From: JACJWR01 sp964627505
GTDB taxonomy: Bacteria > Actinomycetota > Actinomycetes > S36-B12 > UBA10799
Assembly (NCBI GenBank): GCA_964627505.1
Contig: CAZVKB010000056.1
Location: 1 to 17,295, forward strand
Direction: 5' to 3'
DNA: 17,295 nucleotides
The notes below the pieces were generated by a model. The model did not search any database. It was not told where the DNA came from and was given only the letters and a program-made list of their open reading frames with translations. Below, piece by piece: positions 12,976 to 17,295 of this stretch (position 1 is the stretch's first letter; every line of letters begins with the position of its first letter). The translations under genes and the position numbers were made by a program.

Positions 12976-14265
12976 ATGTCTGAGTCCACAGTCCCACCCC
13001 CACTGTCCGCCGCCGACGAGGCGAAAGAAGTAGCAGAGAAGGTACAAGAGACTCGGAATCAGGCCGATTCCGATAGTGCCCAACTCGGTCGCGGGAATAG
13101 CCCGCTGTTTTGGGTGGCTTTCGATCCAAAGTGGCTGCGCCGCGCGGTCCTCGCGATCATCCTGCTCTACATCTTGTATCGGGTGGCGGACTGGATCTTC
13201 GTCGCGACCTCGAACTTCCTGTTCCTACTGCTACTGGCCTGGCTGTTTGGGATCGCTCTGGAGCCCATCGTCAGCTTCTTCGCGCGCAGGGGCATGAAAC
13301 GCGGGCTCGCCACCGGGATCGCGATGTTGAGTTTCTTCCTGGCTGCTGCAATATTTCTGGCCGCCTTCGGCGGGCTGCTCCTGGCCCAGTTGTCTCAGCT
13401 AGTCACCACAATTCCGACCCTGATCGACCAGGCTGCCGACTGGGCAAGCGCGACTTTCCAGCGCGATATCGACCCGAAAGCAATCGCCGAGCAGTTCAAC
13501 ATCACCTCCGCTCAGGCCGGCCAGTGGGCCTCCAACCTTGCCGGTGGGGTGCTAGGCGTCCTGACCACCACTCTGGGTCTGGTGTTCCAGGGCTTCACCA
13601 TGCTGCTGTTCGCCTTTTACTTTTCCGCCGACGGCCCGCGCCTGCGCCGCACAATCGCATCGTGGCTGCCCACCCAACGTCAGCAGGTGTTCGCCACGGT
13701 CTGGGACATCACCGTCCAGAAGACCGGTGCCTTCGTGGTTTCACGACTGCTCCTGGCGTTACTCGCCGCAGTGTTCATGTCCGGGTTCCTGCTGCTCATC
13801 GGCGTGCCCTACTGGTTGCCGCTGGGCTTGTTCACCGGAGTGGTCAGCCAGTTCATCCCCACCATCGGCACGTACCTGGGCATCCTGTTGCCGGCGTTGG
13901 TGGCCGTGTTCAACGACCCGCTGGATGTGGTGTGGATCGTCATCTTCGGCACCGTCTACCAGCAGATTGAGAACTACTTCTTCTCCCCCCGCATCAGTGC
14001 CGCCACCCTGGACATCCACCCGGCCATTGCGTTCGGATCGGTGATCGTGGGGGCCGCGCTCTTCGGACCGATTGGGGCCATTATCGCGATCCCGCTCGCC
14101 GCTGCCATCACCTCAATCGTCGATACGTACGGTCGTCGCTACCAACTCATCCCCGAGTTGGAGATACACGACGTCGCCAAACGGCGTCAGGCCCGAAGGA
14201 AGAAAGCCGACCAGCTTTCGGCCGAAGGCTACGAGCGGCTCGAAGGCCCGTTGCAGGAGAAGTAG
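12976..14265 (+). CDS. AI-2E family transporter (PerM/YdiK-like)
   Basis: A 429-residue membrane protein with about eight hydrophobic segments. A charged cytoplasmic N-terminus (about 1-45) is rich in Glu and Lys. The family core is clear in the C-terminal half: GVVSQFIPTIGTYLGILLPA, then VYQQIENYFFSPRISAATLD, then IHPAIAFGSVIVGAALFGPI and AIPLAAAITSIVDTY. A large loop between the third and fourth helices (IPTLIDQAADWAS and on) is typical. Some relatives export the quorum signal AI-2, others act as Na+/H+ antiporters or exporters of other solutes, so the substrate cannot be told. The start is ATG 12976 (MSESTVPP). An ATG at 12949 adds nine residues without a ribosome binding site. It stands in the position of amiA2 in M. 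tuberculosis, between recO and era, on the opposite strand to both. Only 38 bases separate its end from the convergent era. Confidence 0.9.
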   Translation: MSESTVPPPLSAADEAKEVAEKVQETRNQADSDSAQLGRGNSPLFWVAFDPKWLRRAVLAIILLYILYRVADWIFVATSNFLFLLLLAWLFGIALEPIVSFFARRGMKRGLATGIAMLSFFLAAAIFLAAFGGLLLAQLSQLVTTIPTLIDQAADWASATFQRDIDPKAIAEQFNITSAQAGQWASNLAGGVLGVLTTTLGLVFQGFTMLLFAFYFSADGPRLRRTIASWLPTQRQQVFATVWDITVQKTGAFVVSRLLLALLAAVFMSGFLLLIGVPYWLPLGLFTGVVSQFIPTIGTYLGILLPALVAVFNDPLDVVWIVIFGTVYQQIENYFFSPRISAATLDIHPAIAFGSVIVGAALFGPIGAIIAIPLAAAITSIVDTYGRRYQLIPELEIHDVAKRRQARRKKADQLSAEGYERLEGPLQEK

Positions 14266-14303
14266 CGGGCGCAAGCAGGATCAGGCATATCCGCCCCGCG
14301 GCT

Positions 14304-15215
14304 TCAGAAGCCCAGCCGTTTGAGTTGTTTGGGGTTTCGCTGCCAATCCTTGGCCACCCGCACATGCAGATCGAGGTACACAGGCGTGCCGAGCAGCGCC
14401 TCGATGCCGGCCCGGGAACGTCTGCCGATGTCGGCGAGCCGGGCACCTTTCTTGCCGATCAGGATCGGTTTCTGGCTGTCGCGCTCCACATGGATGCTGG
14501 CATAAATGTCTACCAAAGGGTGATCTTTGTCCCGACCTGCGCGCAATGACATCTCGTCTACGGTTACTGCGATGGAGTGTGGCAATTCCTCGCGGACACC
14601 CTCCAGCGCAGCCTCCCGGATCAGTTCGGCCACCAACACCCCCTCCGGCTCGTCAGTCACCACATCATCGGGGTAGAGCGCAGGGCCCTCCGGCAGTGCC
14701 GCGCCCAGCAACTTCACCAGGGTCTCCACATTGCTGCCGTCATGTGCAGACACCGGCACCACCTCAGCCACGTTCAACCCGGTTCCACTGACCAACTCGT
14801 GCGCAGCGGCCACTGCTGCCAGGCCGGCGGCGGAGTTGACGAGGTCCATCTTGGTGATCACCAGGAACACCGGTTTGCGACGCAGTTTTGCTACTTCGCT
14901 GGCGATATAAGAATCTCCGGGACCTGGCCGCTGATCGGCGGGCAGGCACAGCCCGACGATGTCCACTTCCGCCCAAGTGGTGCGCACGAGATCATTGAGC
15001 CGTTCCCCGAGCAGTGTGCGCGGACGGTGCAGTCCGGGTGTATCCACCATGATGATCTGGGCTTCAGGACGGTTGACGATTGCACGTATCGCGTGCCGGG
15101 TGGTCTGTGGCCGGCTGGAAGTGATGGCCACTTTGCTGCCCACCATGGCGTTGGTCAGACTCGATTTGCCCACATTCGGCCGGCCGACCAGCGAAGCAAA
15201 CCCAGATCGGTGCAT
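14304..15215 (-). CDS. era: GTPase Era
   Basis: A 303-residue GTPase that binds the 3' end of 16S rRNA and acts in maturation of the small ribosomal subunit. The GTP-binding motifs are G1 GRPNVGKS (11-18), G3 DTPG (58-61), G4 TKMD (121-124) and G5 VSAHDG (155-160). The C-terminal KH domain has ILIGKKGARLADIG (251-264), followed by VYLDLHVRVAKDW, and the protein ends in LKRLGF. All motifs are intact and the length is usual. The start is ATG 15215, sharing one base with the stop of the CorC-like gene (TGATG), so translation is coupled. It is the last gene of phoH-ybeY-corC-era; ybeY and era both serve rRNA processing, which explains the pairing. Confidence 0.97.
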   Translation of the reverse strand: MHRSGFASLVGRPNVGKSSLTNAMVGSKVAITSSRPQTTRHAIRAIVNRPEAQIIMVDTPGLHRPRTLLGERLNDLVRTTWAEVDIVGLCLPADQRPGPGDSYIASEVAKLRRKPVFLVITKMDLVNSAAGLAAVAAAHELVSGTGLNVAEVVPVSAHDGSNVETLVKLLGAALPEGPALYPDDVVTDEPEGVLVAELIREAALEGVREELPHSIAVTVDEMSLRAGRDKDHPLVDIYASIHVERDSQKPILIGKKGARLADIGRRSRAGIEALLGTPVYLDLHVRVAKDWQRNPKQLKRLGF

Positions 15216-16486
15216 CAGCGTGGCTCCTTGGTGACCCGGATCGTGGAAATGCGGTTGCGACGCCCCTCGAGCGTTTCGGCGGTCAGGGTGTAATCGGCGA
15301 TCACGACGGTACTGCCAGCGATCGGCACCAAACCGAGTCGACGTGCCAGCAGACCGGCCACCGTTTCGACGTCTTCGGCATCCTCGGTCAGGTCCAACCC
15401 CGTCAGGTCCGCCAATTCATCAATCGACATCCGCGCACTAACCCGATAGTCACCCGGGGCGAGTTCGATGCACTCGGCGATTTCGTCGGCGTCATATTCA
15501 TCGACGATTTCGCCCACGATCTCCTCCAGAATGTCCTCCACCGTGACCAAGCCCGCCGTACCGCCATATTCGTCCACGAGTACCGCCAGGTGGGTGCGAG
15601 TGGCCTGAAACACCGCCAGCAAGTCATCTGCCCGCTTGGTGTCGGGCATGAGCAAGGCCGGTCGCATGACGACGGTCACCGGCATTTCGCCTGCAGCGGG
15701 ATCGTCATTGGTGCGACTCACGATGTCTTTCAGATGCACCACGCCGATGATGTCATCGAGGCTGTCCCCGATCACCGGGATGCGGCTGAAGCCCGACCGC
15801 AGCGACAGGGACAGGGCTTGGCGCACCCGCTTGGTGTCCTCGATGAACACCATCTCGGTGCGGGGCACCATCAGTTCGCGACTGAGCGTGTCGCCCAACT
15901 CAAACACCGATGCCAACATCCGCTGTTCGGCGGGTTCGAGCACCGACTCGGCGCCCGCCTGATCCACCATGGCCCGGATCTCCGCCTCAGAGGCAAACGG
16001 ACCGGAGCGGAAACCTTTGCCCGGCGTGATCGCATTGCCCAAGAGGATCAGCAGTCGCGACACTGGGCTGACGATCGCCGTGAGCACCCGCACACTGGTG
16101 GCTGAGCCTGCGGCGATCGTGGCGAAATGTTGCTGACCCAGTGTCCGCGGCGCAACTCCGAGCAGGACGAAATTGAGCACGAGCATCAGCACGGTTGTGA
16201 CGGCCACCGCCCATCCTGGTTGCAGCATCCGCACCCGGATCAGATCAGCCACAATCACCACGGCCAGCACGGTCAGGGCAATCCGGACAAACAGCACCGC
16301 ATTGATATAGCGCGCCGGATTTGCGGTGATCACCAGCAGGCCTTCGGCGCCGCGCTGACCGCTGTCCACCATTTCCTGCGCGCGCGGACGAGACGTCCGG
16401 CTCAGGGCCGACTCCACCGCAACCAGTACGCCCGCAACGATCTCAGCCACTACCGCAATCAGGATTGCCCAAGTTTCCGCTGTCAC
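15215..16486 (-). CDS. CorC/HlyC (CNNM) CBS-domain membrane protein
   Basis: A 423-residue protein with the usual three parts. A DUF21/CNNM transmembrane domain spans about 1-165, with helices near 4-25, 60-82 and 92-114. Two CBS domains follow, with PRTEMVFIEDTKRV and RSGFSRIPVIGDSLDDIIG in the first, and then MPDTKRADDLLAVF and EYGGTAGLVTVEDILEEI in the second. The C-terminal CorC_HlyC domain includes DYRVSARMSIDEL and ends in ISTIRVTKEPR. Relatives take part in magnesium or cobalt efflux and resistance; older annotations as haemolysins are misleading. The start is the GTG at 16486, four bases after the ybeY stop; a longer frame to 16582 lies within ybeY and is rejected. This gene corresponds to Rv2366c. 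Confidence 0.92.
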   Translation of the reverse strand: MTAETWAILIAVVAEIVAGVLVAVESALSRTSRPRAQEMVDSGQRGAEGLLVITANPARYINAVLFVRIALTVLAVVIVADLIRVRMLQPGWAVAVTTVLMLVLNFVLLGVAPRTLGQQHFATIAAGSATSVRVLTAIVSPVSRLLILLGNAITPGKGFRSGPFASEAEIRAMVDQAGAESVLEPAEQRMLASVFELGDTLSRELMVPRTEMVFIEDTKRVRQALSLSLRSGFSRIPVIGDSLDDIIGVVHLKDIVSRTNDDPAAGEMPVTVVMRPALLMPDTKRADDLLAVFQATRTHLAVLVDEYGGTAGLVTVEDILEEIVGEIVDEYDADEIAECIELAPGDYRVSARMSIDELADLTGLDLTEDAEDVETVAGLLARRLGLVPIAGSTVVIADYTLTAETLEGRRNRISTIRVTKEPR

Positions 16487-16490
16487 CGGT

Positions 16491-16955
16491 CTACTCCCCC
16501 AGCGAACGCGAGAACGCGCTCCACTCCGCCACGAGCCGGTTTTGCAGCCCGAACATTTGCCGCTCCTCCTCCGGTTCGGCATGGTCGTAGCCCAAGAGAT
16601 GCAGAATTCCGTGAGTGAGCAGAATGCCCTGTTCGTGCCGCTCCGGGTGGCCGGCGCTCTGCGCCTGGGAGCGGGCTACCACCGGACAAATCACGATATC
16701 GCCGAGGATGCCTTCCGGAGCGGGCTCGTTGTCGCCGGGTTGGCGCAGATCGTCCATGGGGAAACTCATCACATCGGTGGGACCCGGTTCGTCCATCCAA
16801 CGCTCATGCAGATCCGTCATGGCGGCTTCATCGGCGAACAGCACCGACAGTTCCGCCTGGGGGTGAATGCGCAGGCGGCGCAACACAAATCGCGCTTGCT
16901 CGGCTAACGAGACTTCATCGACGTCATCACCGGACTCGTTGCGCACCTCAATCAT
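16491..16955 (-). CDS. ybeY: Endoribonuclease YbeY
   Basis: A 154-residue zinc-dependent endoribonuclease that takes part in 16S rRNA 3'-end maturation and ribosome quality control. The zinc site HGILHLLGYDH supplies His115, His119 and His125. Upstream, TDVMSFPMDD (60-69) and GILGDIVIC (82-90) are the conserved substrate-cleft segments. The protein is complete and of normal length. The ATG at 16955 overlaps the phoH stop as ATGA, and the CorC-like gene starts four bases after the ybeY stop. Confidence 0.96.
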   Translation of the reverse strand: MIEVRNESGDDVDEVSLAEQARFVLRRLRIHPQAELSVLFADEAAMTDLHERWMDEPGPTDVMSFPMDDLRQPGDNEPAPEGILGDIVICPVVARSQAQSAGHPERHEQGILLTHGILHLLGYDHAEPEEERQMFGLQNRLVAEWSAFSRSLGE

Positions 16956-17295
16956 GAAGGCCGCCGACCTGCTCGCCCACCGGACAGGCCGGGATGACCC
17001 TGATGGCGCTCATCAAATCGACCATAGGCGTCCACGATGTGCCCGACCAGTTTGTGCCTCACGACATCTCGACTGGTCAACTCCACAAACGTGACGTCGT
17101 CGATGCCGCCTAGCACTTCTCGCACCTGCCGCAGGCCACTCGTGGCGCCACCGGGCAAATCCACCTGCGTAACGTCACCTGTGACCACGATCGTGGAGCC
17201 GAAGCCAAGTCGGGTGAGAAACATCTTCATCTGCTCAGCGGTGGTGTTCTGCGCCTCGTCGAGGATGATGAAGGAGTCGTTGAGGGTGCGTCCGC
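16952..17295 (-). CDS. phoH: PhoH-like ATPase, C-terminal part
   Basis: The frame is open to the right edge, so the N-terminus with Walker A lies outside. The visible 114 codons start with GRTLNDSFIILDEAQNTT, which is the Walker B region (FIILDEAQ). QMKMFLTRLGFGSTIVVTGD and QVDLP follow, matching the sensor-like motif, and then GLRQVREVLGGIDDVTFVEL and VRHKLVGHIVDAY. These are standard for PhoH-family ATPases, which are thought to be RNA-associated and are commonly encoded next to ybeY. The C-terminal tail after DAYGRFDE is short and basic. It corresponds to phoH1 (Rv2368c) in M. tuberculosis and heads the ybeY-corC-era operon. Confidence 0.93.
   Translation of the reverse strand, partial: GRTLNDSFIILDEAQNTTAEQMKMFLTRLGFGSTIVVTGDVTQVDLPGGATSGLRQVREVLGGIDDVTFVELTSRDVVRHKLVGHIVDAYGRFDERHQGHPGLSGGRAGRRPS

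Noticed and set aside
14266..14303. Terminator between convergent AI-2E and era genes
   Set aside because: GCGGGC and GCCCCGC flank the spacer but pair only with a bulge and a long loop; too weak to list.

Overview
The window comes from a high-GC Gram-positive bacterium (Actinomycetota), very probably an uncultured or draft-assembled member, because a 100-base run of N at 7497-7596 marks a scaffold join of unknown length. Three things point to this group: the strong GC bias, which creates long antisense shadow ORFs; the many GTG starts; and the gene order. Read on the minus strand, phoH-ybeY-corC-era-(plus-strand gene)-recO-uppS-...-glyS is the order I know from Mycobacterium tuberculosis around Rv2368c-Rv2357c. 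I see no rRNA, tRNA, CRISPR array, insertion sequence or phage gene. No stretch over 300 bases lacks a gene.

Left part (1-3313). A proline-rich exported or anchored protein runs off the left edge on the minus strand. Diverging from it are a PiT phosphate transporter and its DUF47 PhoU-like partner, joined by an ATGA overlap. A tiny DUF5302 protein follows. Convergent to it is a DUF218 (YdcF/SanA-like) membrane protein, with a strong stem-loop at the junction.

Middle part (3314-9446). A glyS-dusB pair (glycyl-tRNA synthetase, tRNA-dihydrouridine synthase) lies on the minus strand, four bases apart. It is followed by single, mostly small genes on alternating strands: a phosphoribosyltransferase-like protein with an altered PRPP loop, an antibiotic-biosynthesis-monooxygenase-fold protein, a small two-helix membrane protein, the N gap with a 24-bp tandem repeat, a PLDc_N/SHOCT membrane protein, an unrecognised four-helix membrane protein, and a DUF6790 membrane protein. 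This is the least characterised part. It occupies the place where M. tuberculosis has the smtB-zur metal regulators.

Right part (9447-17295). One tightly packed minus-strand operon carries recO (recombination repair), uppS (polyprenyl diphosphate synthesis), a DUF318/ArsP-like permease and its TIGR03943/DUF1980 partner, with overlaps of 26, 4 and 4 bases. A plus-strand AI-2E-family transporter diverges from recO. Beyond it a second packed minus-strand operon carries phoH (cut by the right edge), ybeY, a CorC/HlyC CBS-domain protein and era, joined by overlaps or 4-base gaps. This is the conserved ribosome-maturation and RNA-metabolism cluster.

Two patterns recur. Several first-in-operon genes lack a Shine-Dalgarno sequence and have a -10-like hexamer six or seven bases before the start codon, as expected for leaderless mRNAs. 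Several operons end in GC-rich stem-loops without a T tract. I found no convincing new multi-gene defence or biosynthetic system. The best leads are the permease/TIGR03943 pair, the altered phosphoribosyltransferase and the orphan membrane-protein cluster.
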